Positions 1 to 9,678 of a stretch of 64,000 nt of DNA are shown piece by piece; positions within the stretch are counted from its first letter, which is position 1, and every line of letters starts with the position of its first letter. Source of the DNA: Candidatus Gemmiger excrementigallinarum (GTDB lineage: Bacteria > Bacillota > Clostridia > Oscillospirales > Ruminococcaceae). The DNA is taken from the NCBI GenBank assembly GCA_019116445.1, contig DXBP01000029.1, positions 118,981 to 182,980 on the forward strand, read 5' to 3'. The notes beneath the pieces were generated by a model that was given only the letters and a program-made list of their open reading frames with translations, did not search any database and was not told the DNA's origin. A program made the position numbers and the translations under genes.

Positions 1-865
1 ACCAGCCGTCCTCCTCTTCAGGGGAAAGCTCACCCCCCGAGGGTGCGGTGCGCCAGAAATCCGGCATACCGGGCAGCCATTCGCCGTTCTGGTCGGACTG
101 GTAGCCGTCGGCGATCCAGGAAAGCCACTCAGCGTGGGAGTCCGGCAGGCCGAAGGAATCGTTGTACAGTCCCAGGCCGCGGTCCCGCCCGATGGTGTAG
201 GGGCGGCGCAGCAGCAGCCGCTGCGGCGCAAACACCGCGAGATAATCCTGCACGTAGCCGTCGGTGATCTCCTGGGTGGGGAAAGGCTGGATGCCCGCGT
301 CGGTGTCCACGTGCCATTCGCCCCAGTGGCCCAGGCTGCCCAGCTCCACAAAGGCCACCCGGGGGTCGTCGGCATAGCGCTGGCCCAGAGCCGCCACCAC
401 CGCCCGGTGGGCCTGGCGGAACACCTCGTTCTCATAGTCGGGGCTGAAACCCTGGCCGTAGTCGTTGTTGTACCAGGTACCGGCGCCGTCCATGGCATCA
501 TACAGCCACTGGGGAATCTCCATGGAGTCCCCCTCGGTGGGGTCGTCGGCCACCACCCGCAGGATCAGCCGCACGCCGTCAGCCTGCCACCGGGCAAAAT
601 GGCAGCGCTCCTCCAGCGCCGCAAAGTCGTATTCCCCCTGCTTCGGTTCCAGTTCGTCCCAGTACACCGGCACATAGGCAAAGCCCAGATAAGGGTCCTG
701 ACGGTAGTTTTCGCCCCAGGCCACCAGCCCTTTCAGGGGGTTGGCCACCGGCTTTTCCCCCGCCGGGATGTCCTGTGCCGCCAGCGGGATGCGCAGCCGC
801 AGCAGGGCCGTAGCCAGCAGCGCCGTGCCCAGCAACACCAGCGGCACCCATTTGCGCGGCTGCAT
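1..865 (-). CDS. DUF4832-like (glycoside-hydrolase-fold) protein, partial
   Basis: The reading frame starts at 865 and is open through the left edge, so only about 288 N-terminal residues are visible. It begins with a short hydrophobic N-terminus (MQPRKWVPLVLLGTALL), probably a signal peptide or anchor. A TIM-barrel-like region follows, with NPLKGLVAW, YVPVYWDELEP and GSLGHWGEWHVD, which resemble DUF4832/GH42-like proteins. The start ATG overlaps the stop of the DUF4956 gene as ATGA, so it is the distal gene of the Pel operon. A role in processing or binding the polysaccharide is inference from context. The family call rests on motif resemblance only. Confidence 0.6.
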   Translation of the reverse strand, partial: MQPRKWVPLVLLGTALLATALLRLRIPLAAQDIPAGEKPVANPLKGLVAWGENYRQDPYLGFAYVPVYWDELEPKQGEYDFAALEERCHFARWQADGVRLILRVVADDPTEGDSMEIPQWLYDAMDGAGTWYNNDYGQGFSPDYENEVFRQAHRAVVAALGQRYADDPRVAFVELGSLGHWGEWHVDTDAGIQPFPTQEITDGYVQDYLAVFAPQRLLLRRPYTIGRDRGLGLYNDSFGLPDSHAEWLSWIADGYQSDQNGEWLPGMPDFWRTAPSGGELSPEEEDGW

Positions 866-1536
866 CAGCCCTCCAGGTTGCCGCGGTATTCCACCAGCGT
901 CACATCCCGGACCCCGTCGATGTTCTGCACCGGCTGGGTGAGGTTCAGGTTGTCGGTTTTGAGGTAGAGTTCCATGGTCAGTTCGGTGGTGCCGCCCTTG
1001 ACGACCTTGGAGCGGAACTTGCCCGGCTGCTCGTGCAGGCAGCGGCGGACGGCTTCCTCCACCGCGGGGTCGGAGCGGTAGGTGACGATGAGGACGTAGG
1101 TGCCAGCGCTGCCCTTGAGCCGTTTGAGAAAGACCAGGGCCAGGCTGACCACCACCCAGGCCACAAAGGCTATGTAGTAGTACTGGGCGCCGATGGCAAT
1201 GCCCGAGGTGATGGCCCAGAACAGGAACATCAGGTCCAGGGGATTTTTGACGGCGGTGCGGTAGCGCACGATGCTGAGGGCGCCCACCATGCCTAAGGAG
1301 AGGGTAATGTTGCTGCTGATGGTGACGATGATGACGGCCACCAGCAGCGTCATGATGACCAGCGACAGGTTGAGGGCGTGGTCGTAGACAACGCCGATGA
1401 AGCACTTGCGGTAGACCCAGAAGATGCCCATGCCCACGAGGAAGGCAATGACGAGGGTAAGGATGAGGGTCAGGGGTTCGATCTGGTTGGGGAAGAGTTC
1501 CAGGGCGGATTTTTTGAACAGATCTTGAAAAGTCAT
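865..1536 (-). CDS. DUF4956 domain membrane protein
   Basis: This 223-residue protein starts at the ATG at 1536, behind a good AGGAGG; longer upstream starts lack a site. The N-terminal half has three to four membrane segments (around residues 20-40, 50-80 and 105-140), including the family-like stretches GMVGALSIVRYRTAVKNP and FWAITSGIAIGA. The C-terminal half is a soluble domain. DUF4956 proteins commonly sit beside VTC-domain and CotH genes, as here. Their biochemical role is not established; a link to polyphosphate or cell-envelope polymer synthesis is inferred from that co-occurrence. It overlaps the next gene by 4 bp. Confidence 0.85.
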   Translation of the reverse strand: MTFQDLFKKSALELFPNQIEPLTLILTLVIAFLVGMGIFWVYRKCFIGVVYDHALNLSLVIMTLLVAVIIVTISSNITLSLGMVGALSIVRYRTAVKNPLDLMFLFWAITSGIAIGAQYYYIAFVAWVVVSLALVFLKRLKGSAGTYVLIVTYRSDPAVEEAVRRCLHEQPGKFRSKVVKGGTTELTMELYLKTDNLNLTQPVQNIDGVRDVTLVEYRGNLEG

Positions 1537-1567
1537 AGGGTAAGATTCCTCCTGCACAGCGCGCCGT

Positions 1568-2266
1568 TCAGCGCAGGGTATGCCGGACCTGGTCCACACA
1601 GAGGCAGAACTTGGAGGCCGACGTCCTGACGAAGGAGTACGCGCGAAAGATATTTTGAATATACTCCGGCAGAATACCGGTAAACTTGACTTCCAGGATC
1701 ATCTGGCCGGGGGGCAGCACATGGTAGCCGGGGGCCGCCGGGTCAAAGAGATCCTGTCGGGGGTCGATGGCCGTGAGGGTTTTATCGAAGGTGATGCGCA
1801 CGGTGCCCACATCGTTGACGAAGGCTTCCCGGTCGTAGGCCACGATGACGCAGGGCCGGATGAGGTTGGCCCGGGCTTCCACAAAGAACTGCCGGGCCAG
1901 GAGCTGGGGTTTATCCAGCAGGAAGCGGCAGTCCCCCCGGCAGAGGGCGGCGTATTCCCCCGGGGTGAGGGGCACCGATTCCTTGTGGATGTAGGCACCG
2001 TTTTTGTATTTGCATTCCAGGGCAATGTGCCCGGCGGCGCAGTTGTAGATGCGCACCCGGTATTTTTTGCGCACCTCCACCCCCGCCATCTTCTGGCGGT
2101 AGGCCGTGTGGTAGAGGTCGTCGAAATACAGGCTGCGGATGGCATAGCCGCCGCCCGGCCCGGCGTGGGTGTCGTGGCCCAGCAGCGGATGCAACACCGC
2201 CTGCAGCTGGCGGTATTCGGACTGGTGGATAAGATACTTCAGTTCGTTGCGGTAGGCGGGGGTCAT
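1568..2266 (-). CDS. VTC domain (polyphosphate polymerase-like) protein
   Basis: This is a 232-residue soluble protein of the VTC family. Visible family features are the N-terminal RNELKYLI, the YAIRSLYFDD strand, VRKKYRVRIYN, ECKYKNG and the C-terminal ILEVKFTG. Together these supply the basic and acidic residues of the triphosphate tunnel. Eukaryotic VTC4 makes polyphosphate from ATP, and the bacterial domain is presumed to bind or polymerise phosphate or nucleotides. The ATG overlaps the CotH stop (ATGA), implying translational coupling. The CotH-VTC-DUF4956 trio is a recurrent bacterial cassette; its link with Pel here is contextual. Confidence 0.9.
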   Translation of the reverse strand: MTPAYRNELKYLIHQSEYRQLQAVLHPLLGHDTHAGPGGGYAIRSLYFDDLYHTAYRQKMAGVEVRKKYRVRIYNCAAGHIALECKYKNGAYIHKESVPLTPGEYAALCRGDCRFLLDKPQLLARQFFVEARANLIRPCVIVAYDREAFVNDVGTVRITFDKTLTAIDPRQDLFDPAAPGYHVLPPGQMILEVKFTGILPEYIQNIFRAYSFVRTSASKFCLCVDQVRHTLR

Positions 2267-4014
2267 CCGGTCACCTCCGTGCGGTCCACACCGGGATAGT
2301 AGACATCGTTGATCTGGATCTTGTTCATGGCCGGGGCGGTGCGGCCATCCTGGGTGGCCGTGACCTCGTAGTACCAGGTGCCCGCCGCCAGCTGGGCGGC
2401 CGGTACCCCATACTCGGTGCTGTCCAGCCCCGCCACATCCACAACCGGGTTGGCCATATCCGGCGTGGCCGCCACCCGCAGCCGGTAGGTGATGGGCTGA
2501 TTGTCAAAGTCGTAGGCGGCCTCCCAGACGAAACGGACGGTGTCCGCCTCCCGGGTGGGCTGGTACATGAAGAACGGCATGAGCTGGTGCAGGCTGTCGT
2601 AAAATTCCTGGTAGGCCAGTTCCACCTGGTCCCCCAGCCCCGCCAGAACGGCATCCCGCTCGGCGGCCGTATTCCCCAGGTAATAAAAATCCGGCATGGA
2701 CAGCGCATAGGGCCGGGTGACGGCATCGTACTGCTGTGCCAGGGCGTTGACGGTGTCCCGGTTGATGGACTCGTGCAGCTCGTCCACCTTGGCGGCCAGC
2801 TCGGCCCGGTTGGCTTCGTTTTTCAGAAAGCGCTGGTGGAGCAGCACGCCCCAGTAGATGGCCACGCCGTGCTCCCAGCTGCCGTAGTTGCCCAGGATCC
2901 CCTCGGTGGCATCCTCCTGCCAGTGCAGGCAGTTGTCACCGTCCCAGGGAATGAAAAACCATTTCCGGCTGTTCAGCGGGCTGTAGAGGTAGAAGTTCTG
3001 CACGATGGTATCGTTATTGCCCAGCAGCAGGTTGTAGGCCAGCCAGGTGAGGTAGTTGTCCCGGTCGATGTAGTTGCCCACGATCTCGTTGATGTCCACG
3101 CTGCGGTCGGCGATGAGGTTCACCAGGTCGATGAGCTTCTGGTTGTCCTGGCGGCCCTTGCAGCTGAGGATCTGGTCGAAGGCCGCCTGGTCAAAGGTGG
3201 GGTCATCGAAGTTTTTCAGCGCGTCGGAAGCCTCAAAATTGAAGCTGATGGCCTTGTACAGATACCCCTGGGAATCCAGGCCGTGGTTGGCCAGATACTT
3301 TTTGGTGGGCACTTCCGCCTGGGTGAACAGGCCGTAGTCGGTGAAAGCGGTCTGCCCCGCCGTTTCGTCCTTGATGTACAGGTGCACGAACTGGGTGCGC
3401 AGACTGGAAATATTCTCCACCGGGCGCAGCAGGTCAAAGTACAGTTTGTTCCGCAGCCGGGTGGCGTCAAAGGCGTGTTTGTTCAGGGCGATGTTGCTCT
3501 GCCCCCGCCAGAGGCCCGCTTCGTCGTCCAGTTCCAGTTTGTAGGATTTCTGGGGCTGCACCGACGAGGAATTGCCCCGCACCCGGATGGTGGCGTTGCT
3601 GGCGGTGGCATCATAGCCCAGCATACCGGGCTGGGGGCCGTCGGCGTTGCCCACCTGCACGATAGCCCGGGCAAAGATGTCGTTTTCCACGTGGCTGTCC
3701 TCCGCAAACCGCACCGCACTGTTGACCTCGGCAAAGGAATGGTCGGTGTCCGACCCGGCATCCCCCCGCTGCACCGTGACGTAAAAGTACACCACGCTCA
3801 GGGGGTCATCCTCGCTGTAGATGGTCTTGTTTTCCACCATGCCCACGGCGTCGATCTCCTGGGCGGCTTCCGGCGTGGCGCTTCCGCCTGCCGGGGGTTC
3901 GGCGATGCTCTCCCCCGGGTCGGCGGCCGGCTGCCACCAGAACGCCACCCCCAGGGCCAGTGCCGCCAGCACCACGAACAGGGCGATTTCGATTTTATTC
4001 CCGATCTTCTTCAC
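2263..4014 (-). CDS. CotH kinase family protein
   Basis: This 583-residue protein starts at the GTG at 4014 (VKKIGNKIEIALFVVL), chosen for the AGGAGG just upstream. An N-terminal membrane anchor is followed by an extracellular CotH domain. It carries the hallmark WFFIPWDGDNC near residue 360, RLRNKLYFDLLR, and the ligand-like stretch GNSSSVQPQKSYKLEL. A C-terminal fibronectin-III-like sandwich (YDFDNQPITYRLRV onward) ends it. CotH proteins are atypical secreted protein kinases, first known from spore coats. The start lies inside the 3' end of pelG (20 bp overlap), placing it in the Pel operon. Its substrate here is unknown. Confidence 0.9.
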   Translation of the reverse strand: MKKIGNKIEIALFVVLAALALGVAFWWQPAADPGESIAEPPAGGSATPEAAQEIDAVGMVENKTIYSEDDPLSVVYFYVTVQRGDAGSDTDHSFAEVNSAVRFAEDSHVENDIFARAIVQVGNADGPQPGMLGYDATASNATIRVRGNSSSVQPQKSYKLELDDEAGLWRGQSNIALNKHAFDATRLRNKLYFDLLRPVENISSLRTQFVHLYIKDETAGQTAFTDYGLFTQAEVPTKKYLANHGLDSQGYLYKAISFNFEASDALKNFDDPTFDQAAFDQILSCKGRQDNQKLIDLVNLIADRSVDINEIVGNYIDRDNYLTWLAYNLLLGNNDTIVQNFYLYSPLNSRKWFFIPWDGDNCLHWQEDATEGILGNYGSWEHGVAIYWGVLLHQRFLKNEANRAELAAKVDELHESINRDTVNALAQQYDAVTRPYALSMPDFYYLGNTAAERDAVLAGLGDQVELAYQEFYDSLHQLMPFFMYQPTREADTVRFVWEAAYDFDNQPITYRLRVAATPDMANPVVDVAGLDSTEYGVPAAQLAAGTWYYEVTATQDGRTAPAMNKIQINDVYYPGVDRTEVTG

Positions 4015-5475
4015 GGGGATTCCTCCTTTGTGCAAAGGCCCGGTCCATCCGGGCCAGTTCTTCCGCGGCGCGGCTGAGCACACCACCCTGCGCCCGGGCA
4101 AACAGCGGCTGCTCGCAGAACACATGGTATTCCAGATCTTCCAGATACTGCCGCAGCCGCCGCAGCACCCAGAACCCGGTGACGGCCCCCGCCGCCAGGA
4201 AGCCGGCACCCCAGGTATCGGGGCCGAGGGCCAGGGTGACGAGGGAGCCCGCCAGGCTCAGCACCGAAAAAAGGCCCGCCGCCCGGCAGGCGCCGGTGCG
4301 GTCGTCAAAGTAGAGCAGCACCACAATGCCGCATTTGACCACCCCGTACAGGCAGTAGCCGAAGCAAAGTACCCGGAAGGTGCCGGCCATGGTTTCGTCC
4401 AGGCCCACCGTCTGCAAAAAATTGCCCAGAAACGCCACCGAGGCGATGGCCACAATGAACTGCAGCTGCAGCATGTGGGAAAATTCGGCGTACAGGGCGG
4501 TTTCCATCTCCTGCTTGGCGGCGCGGATGTCCTCCAGCCGACCGCCGTAGAGGATGGCATCGAAGTAGGCGCGGTGTTTGACGGCAAAGCGGGTTTCCAG
4601 CCCCACCACGAACTGCACCAGCATGGGCAGGATCGTCAGCGTGGCGAAAAAGGCCGGCACGTCGTACCGGGCGCAGTAGACCCCGGTGGGGAACACCTGC
4701 CCGCGGTAGGCGCTGGCCCAGAACACGAAGTTGTGGCCGTACAGCCCCACCCCCAGCAGCAGCCCGGTGAGCAGCAGCCCGGGGTAGCGCTGCAGCGCCG
4801 GGAAAAACACCAGCAGGTTCCATCCGCCGGCGGGGTAACAGGCCAAAATCTGCCCCATATAAAGGAACAGCAGCACCAGGAAGCCCAATGCCGCCCCCCA
4901 GAGGCCGCCGCCAGGGGTTCGGCCCCGGCCCGCAGAAAGACCCATGCCAGCACCAGCGCCGTCACGGTGCCGCCCACAAAGCCCAGCAGCACATACTCGT
5001 ACCGCTTCACCGCCGAAAGGTAGGACATCTGCACCCAGACCACCAGCAGCACGCAGAACAGCAGTTCGGCAGCCAGCCGCACGCCGTTGCCCACCGGCAG
5101 CGTGAGCAGGTAAAGCCCCGCCGCCGGGGCGCCCACCAGCAGCAGAAAGAACACCACGCCGTAAAAGGCGGGCAGCACCTGCTGCAGGCGCTGTTCGTAG
5201 ATGCAGTCCGAGATGAACCGGTCCAGAAAGAGCAGCACGGTGCCCGCCAGCAGCAGCGAAAAAATCATGGCGTAGGTCATGAAAAAGAGGAACTGTTCCC
5301 GCACGCGGTAGGGCGTGCCGAAAGCCGCCAGCAGCTGCTGCAGGGTGAGCAGCAGCACGATCATGAGCACCATAGGGCCCTCGGTGACCACGGCGGCCAG
5401 GGAATACCCCCGCAGCACCGCGAAGATACTGCCCCCGCGGAACACCTTTTTCAGTTCAAAGCCGATGCCTGCCAT
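3995..5475 (-). pseudogene. pelG: Pel exopolysaccharide transporter PelG, frameshifted
   Basis: PelG is the multi-spanning inner-membrane transporter that works with PelF, PelD and PelE to make and export Pel polysaccharide. The start MAGIGFELKKVFRG is the family signature, and many hydrophobic helices follow. The frame is broken: residues up to about 192 are in one frame (from 5475) and the remaining about 300 (down to 3995) in another. The break sits at a run of six C on the plus strand (4894-4899); adding one base restores a continuous protein of about 493 residues, the normal PelG size. Possible causes are a sequencing indel, a true null allele or slipped-strand phase variation. The start overlaps the end of pelF. 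Confidence 0.85.
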
Positions 5476-6908
5476 GGGCGGTCCACCTCCCGGTTGCGGT
5501 TTTGCACGGCCTGCCGGTAGAGCGCCCGGTAGGCCGCAAGAAAATCTTTGTCCTGATAGAGCCGCACCACCCGGCGATAGCCGTTTTCTGCCAGGGCGCG
5601 CAGGGTGGCGGGGCTGCGGCTGATCTCGAGGATGCCCTCAGCGATGGCCGCCGGGCTCATCACCGGCACCACCCGGCCCGCCGGGCCCAGACCATCCTCC
5701 GCGCCCTCGATGATCTCCCGGCAGGCGCCCACATTGGTGGCCACCACCGGGCGGCGGGCGGCCATGGCTTCCAGCAGCACAAAGGGCTGCCCCTCCGAGA
5801 TGCTGGTCAGCAGCACCAGGTCCAGTTTCGGCAGCCAGTCGGTCACGTCGGCCCGGCCCACAAACCGGATGTCCGGGCAGTCCAGCCGCCGGATCAGGTC
5901 CTTACATTCCTCAAAGTAGACGGGGTCCTCGTCACAGGGGCCGATGAGGTCCAGCGTGGCGTCGGGCCGCACGGCCTTGATGCGATGGAAACTGTAGATC
6001 ATCGTCTTGACATCCTTGATGGGCACGATGCGCAGCACCGCCCCCAGGTGAAGCGGGTGGGGTCTGGGGTCCAGCGGCGGCACGGCGGCAAAGCGGCCGA
6101 TGTCGATGCCGTTGGGGATGACCCGGCATTTGCCGGGATCGGCGCCGAGGCCGATCTGCAGTTCCCGCGCGCCCTGAAACAGCGACACGATGGTGCCTGC
6201 CTGCCGGTAGGCCGCCTGGCTCAGCGTCCGGAAGTAGCCGATCCAGGTGGGTTTGAAGTACCCCGGTACCCAGTCAGCCTTGAGGATCTCCTCCTCCCGT
6301 TCCCGGGTGTAGATGCCGTGCTCGGTGACGAGGTAGGGTTTCTGGGCAAAATAGCTGAACTTGGCCCCCAGCAGCCCGGCGTAGCCGGTGGCCACCGTGT
6401 GGTAGACATCGGCTTCGGGCACCGGGCAGCGCAGCAGTTCCAGTACCGGCAGCAGCATGGAGCGCAGCGTCCAGAACAGGTCCTTGAAGGGGGTGTTGCG
6501 GCCGGTGCTTTCGGCCAGGCCCTGCACCAGGGAAAGGAAATCCGCCGACATCAAAAACTCCCCCACCGGGCGGGGATGCTTGCCGCCGAACAGTTCAAAC
6601 AGCTGGGCCCAGTCCGGTTCGGTGCCTTTGACCAGGTCCAGCAGCGCCTGCCGCTGGGCGGTGGTCAGGGGGCGGCCGGGCCGGGGCTCGGCATCGGATT
6701 CGATGGCCTCATCGAGAAAATACTCCCGCAGTTCGGTGACGTTGGCGGGAATCTCGTAGCGGAACTGCCCTTTCTGTTTGTGTTCCGCCCCGATGGAAAC
6801 GATGACAAACTGGTGTTCGGGCATCCGGCGAAGGAGCATCTGCACCCAGGCCGAAACACCGCCCACCACATAGGGGTAGCACCCCTCCACGATCAGACAG
6901 ATTTTCAT
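5451..6908 (-). CDS. pelF: GT4 family glycosyltransferase PelF
   Basis: This 485-residue cytoplasmic GT-B enzyme is predicted to polymerise the Pel chain from UDP-sugars. The N-terminal MKICLIVEGCYPYVVGGVSAWV is the PelF-type donor-loop start. The C-terminal domain has RIVPIKDVKTMI and the retaining-GT E-x7-E region in SEGQPFVLLEAMAARRPVVATN. Length and ends agree with the family. Its ATG overlaps the upstream deacetylase gene's stop (ATGA). It appears intact, but polymer export would need the adjacent pelG to be read through its frameshift. Confidence 0.95.
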   Translation of the reverse strand: MKICLIVEGCYPYVVGGVSAWVQMLLRRMPEHQFVIVSIGAEHKQKGQFRYEIPANVTELREYFLDEAIESDAEPRPGRPLTTAQRQALLDLVKGTEPDWAQLFELFGGKHPRPVGEFLMSADFLSLVQGLAESTGRNTPFKDLFWTLRSMLLPVLELLRCPVPEADVYHTVATGYAGLLGAKFSYFAQKPYLVTEHGIYTREREEEILKADWVPGYFKPTWIGYFRTLSQAAYRQAGTIVSLFQGARELQIGLGADPGKCRVIPNGIDIGRFAAVPPLDPRPHPLHLGAVLRIVPIKDVKTMIYSFHRIKAVRPDATLDLIGPCDEDPVYFEECKDLIRRLDCPDIRFVGRADVTDWLPKLDLVLLTSISEGQPFVLLEAMAARRPVVATNVGACREIIEGAEDGLGPAGRVVPVMSPAAIAEGILEISRSPATLRALAENGYRRVVRLYQDKDFLAAYRALYRQAVQNRNREVDRPWQASALN

Positions 6909-8770
6909 GCCGCCACCAGCCTTATGGTAAAATTGGGCCGCTGCACCGTGACCAGATAGTAACCCATGCCCTGCCCCGGGCTGATGCGGCGGATGGTGCA
7001 GGCATCATCCGCCGCCTTGGGGGTGCGGTCGGTCTTGAGGTAGAAGCTGACGGGGCCGAGGAAATTTTCCACACTGCCCCGGACTTCCTCCTCCCCGAAC
7101 ACCAGGTGGGGGTCCGCCCCTTCGCAGATGCGCAGGGCATCCCCCGCCTCGGTAGCCGAGAGCGACCGCAGCCAGGGGTAGGTTTTGTGGATATCGTCCA
7201 TCCAGGTACAGTAGCTGCGGTAGAGTTCCTCCCAGCTTTTGCCGCCGCTGCGGTCGGGGTCAAAGACATCGTCGGGATGGATAAAGTGGGAAAACACACC
7301 GTACAGCCCCAGGGCGCTGAGGGCCGAAAGCTGCTCGTAGTCATCGGGAGCCATGCCCGCCGTCACCCGGGGGAATTCGGCAATGCCGTCCTCCGCCACC
7401 GTAAAGTCCTGCACGCAGACCTCCCCTTCCTCCTCTTCATCGGTATAAATGCCCGAGATCACTTCCAGATCGGGCAGCGCCTGCACCACGGCCCGGCGCC
7501 CCTCCTGGCTCAGATAGTTGGACGGCGGCACATAGCTGCGCAGCGTCACCGCCGGGAACATTTCCGCCGTGATCTCGCTCAGCTTCTGCAGCGAGGCCGT
7601 CATGGCCTCCGCCCCGGCCCAGGGGGCGTACTGCATCTCCGCCGGGGTGCCGCCCGCCGCCGTCAGCGGCTGGTGGTTGTAGCCGTGGGCCCCCATCTCG
7701 AAGCCGTTTTTCAGCAGACTGTTGCCGAAATACTGCTCGGTGGCCGACTGGGTATAGTGCAGCCGGTCAGGGTCGGTTTCATCGTTGTAGGTGGCCACAA
7801 ACAGCCCGGTGTACACGTCGCCGTAGATTTTGGCGATGCGCAGCATCTCGGGCCACCAGATGTCCCGGTAAAACTCCTTGGCCGAACGGTTGTACTCATC
7901 CCGCACCACGTCACTCTCGCTCTCGTACTGGGGCGAGGGAAAGTCGTCGATAAACAGGCACAGCGCGTTGACCACCGGGTACAGCACGGTATCGGACAGG
8001 GTATTCACACACCCGGCCAGGATGCCCCGCCAGAAATCCCCCTTGCCGGAGGTGGAATTGAACACCGTCACCCGCCCCCGGCCGCAATCGTAGGACCAGA
8101 TCAGCGGCGTGCGGCGGTCCCGGGCGGTATCGGCCCAGGCCCAGACGGTGGCCCCTTCCTCCAGCGTGACGGAGAGTGCCACATCGGAGAAAGTTTCCCC
8201 CGAGAAGGTGCGTCCCGTCAGGCCGGGCAGCAGCTCCCCCGCAAAGGTGATGGTATCGTAGGTCAGGTAATCCCCGAAATCCGCCACCCCCATGCGCCGG
8301 TAGCTGGTATCAAACTGGGCGCCCAGGGATTCCGGCACCGTGGCCAGCAGCAGTTTGCCCCCCTCCTCCACATAGTGCAGGAGCCGGGCCGAGGAATCGG
8401 TCATCTCGTTTTCCCAGTAGGCCGAAGCCAAAATCACCATGTCATAGTCGGCATAGCTGACGCTCTGGGTGCGCGCCAGTTCCAGGGATTCCGCCTCGAT
8501 GCGCAGATGCTGCAGCGCCAGGCAGAGATTTTTCTGGCATCCCACCGAATCCTCGTAGCCGGGGCTGTAGAGCACCAGCGCCCGGGGGTTGGTGTTTTCG
8601 GTGATCTGCAGCGGTTCGTCGGAGGGTTCCGCCTGCAATGCCACCGCCGCGGCGGCGGGGCGCATGGTCAGCCCCTGCAGCGCCGTGCCGTTGTTGCTGA
8701 TGAGAATGACCACCGCAAAGGCCACGCACAGGCAGAGCAGGGCCGTGAGTTTTTTACGATCTCTGTTCAC
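6905..8770 (-). CDS. DUF2194 / PelA-deacetylase-like protein
   Basis: A GTG at 8770 with AGAGGA upstream gives 621 residues with an N-terminal transmembrane anchor (LTALLCLCVAFAVVILI) and a large extracytoplasmic part. The central region looks like a polysaccharide-deacetylase (CE4-like) barrel: the acidic pair in CLFIDDFPSPQYES and the metal-type HxxxH in EMGAHGYNHQP. An N-terminal type-1 glutamine-amidotransferase-like segment (ALVLYSPGYEDS to LLATVPESLG) precedes it. In Gram-positive pel operons a deacetylase corresponding to part of PelA sits between PelE and PelF, exactly as here. The predicted role is partial de-N-acetylation of Pel outside the membrane. Confidence 0.85.
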   Translation of the reverse strand: MNRDRKKLTALLCLCVAFAVVILISNNGTALQGLTMRPAAAAVALQAEPSDEPLQITENTNPRALVLYSPGYEDSVGCQKNLCLALQHLRIEAESLELARTQSVSYADYDMVILASAYWENEMTDSSARLLHYVEEGGKLLLATVPESLGAQFDTSYRRMGVADFGDYLTYDTITFAGELLPGLTGRTFSGETFSDVALSVTLEEGATVWAWADTARDRRTPLIWSYDCGRGRVTVFNSTSGKGDFWRGILAGCVNTLSDTVLYPVVNALCLFIDDFPSPQYESESDVVRDEYNRSAKEFYRDIWWPEMLRIAKIYGDVYTGLFVATYNDETDPDRLHYTQSATEQYFGNSLLKNGFEMGAHGYNHQPLTAAGGTPAEMQYAPWAGAEAMTASLQKLSEITAEMFPAVTLRSYVPPSNYLSQEGRRAVVQALPDLEVISGIYTDEEEEGEVCVQDFTVAEDGIAEFPRVTAGMAPDDYEQLSALSALGLYGVFSHFIHPDDVFDPDRSGGKSWEELYRSYCTWMDDIHKTYPWLRSLSATEAGDALRICEGADPHLVFGEEEVRGSVENFLGPVSFYLKTDRTPKAADDACTIRRISPGQGMGYYLVTVQRPNFTIRLVAA

Positions 8771-9678
8771 TGGATTCCTCTTTTCTGAAAGCCCGCACCC
8801 ACGCCAGCGTCGGGGCCGTGAGCAGCACCGGGCGCTGGCGCAGGCTGCGCAAAAATCTTTGCAGGCCCGCGCCGTTTTTGGCCTGCACGCAGACCGCCAA
8901 CTGGTCCTGCACCGCCTGTTCGCTGGCGGGGTAGAGCGCCAGGTACCGGGTGCAAAGCCGCTGGGCCCGCGCCGCCTGGCCCCGCTGCAGTTCCATCGCA
9001 ATACGCCGGTGCAGGCAGCCTTCCGCCGGGCGGTCGGCCCGCAGCATACGGTCGGTGAGGGCCAGATACCGGGTGCGCAGCCGTTCCCGGACATCCTGCT
9101 CCAGCAGGTCGGTCTGCAGCACCTTGTACAGCAGTTCCTCCCAGGCGGCACAGGCTTCGGCGTCCCGGGGGGCGCTGCGCCAGCGTGCTTCGGCTTCGTC
9201 CAGCTGCTGCTGCACCTTGCGCCGCAGTTCCATGATGGCTACGCTGGCATAGTGGGAGGTTTCGCCGTCCTCGTTGGCCAGGGCCCGGCGCAACACTGGC
9301 AGATACACCAGCGGGTCCTCCACATCCAGCAGCTGCATGACCATCCGGCGGCGGTAGGCCCGGTCCGATACCTGCAGCGCTTCCTCCATGGGGACGCGGT
9401 CGGTTTCGGCGGCCACGTCGGGGGGCTGCAGGCGGCGCAGGTCCTCGGGGCAGAACTCACTGCCCCGGTAAAACACCCGGTAGTCCTCCGGTGCGGCGCG
9501 GCGGCTCCGGCAATCGCAGCGCCACAGCAGCAGCGGCCCCACCCCGGGCAAAGCCAGGCATACCACCAGCCACAGCGCGCCTTTTTGCAGGCTGCCCCCC
9601 CTGCCGCGCCGCCAGCCAGGCGTACAGCAGGCTGAAAAACAGGTACAGCCCCGCCACCACGGCCCAGAACCACGGCAT
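8754..9678 (-). pseudogene. pelE: PelE-like membrane/repeat protein, frameshifted
   Basis: From the ATG at 9678 (TGATG overlap with pelD) the frame encodes MPWFWAVVAGLYLFFSLLYA, a first membrane helix, and then leaves frame. A second frame continues with ALWLVVCLALPGVGPLLLW (second helix) and about 250 residues of helical repeats down to 8754. The switch coincides with a run of seven C on the plus strand (9595-9601); removing one base joins the halves into about 307 residues with the two-helix plus TPR-like architecture of PelE. PelE partners PelD in the inner-membrane Pel complex. A shorter product starting from the GTG at 9566 is possible but would lose the first helix. Confidence 0.75.
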
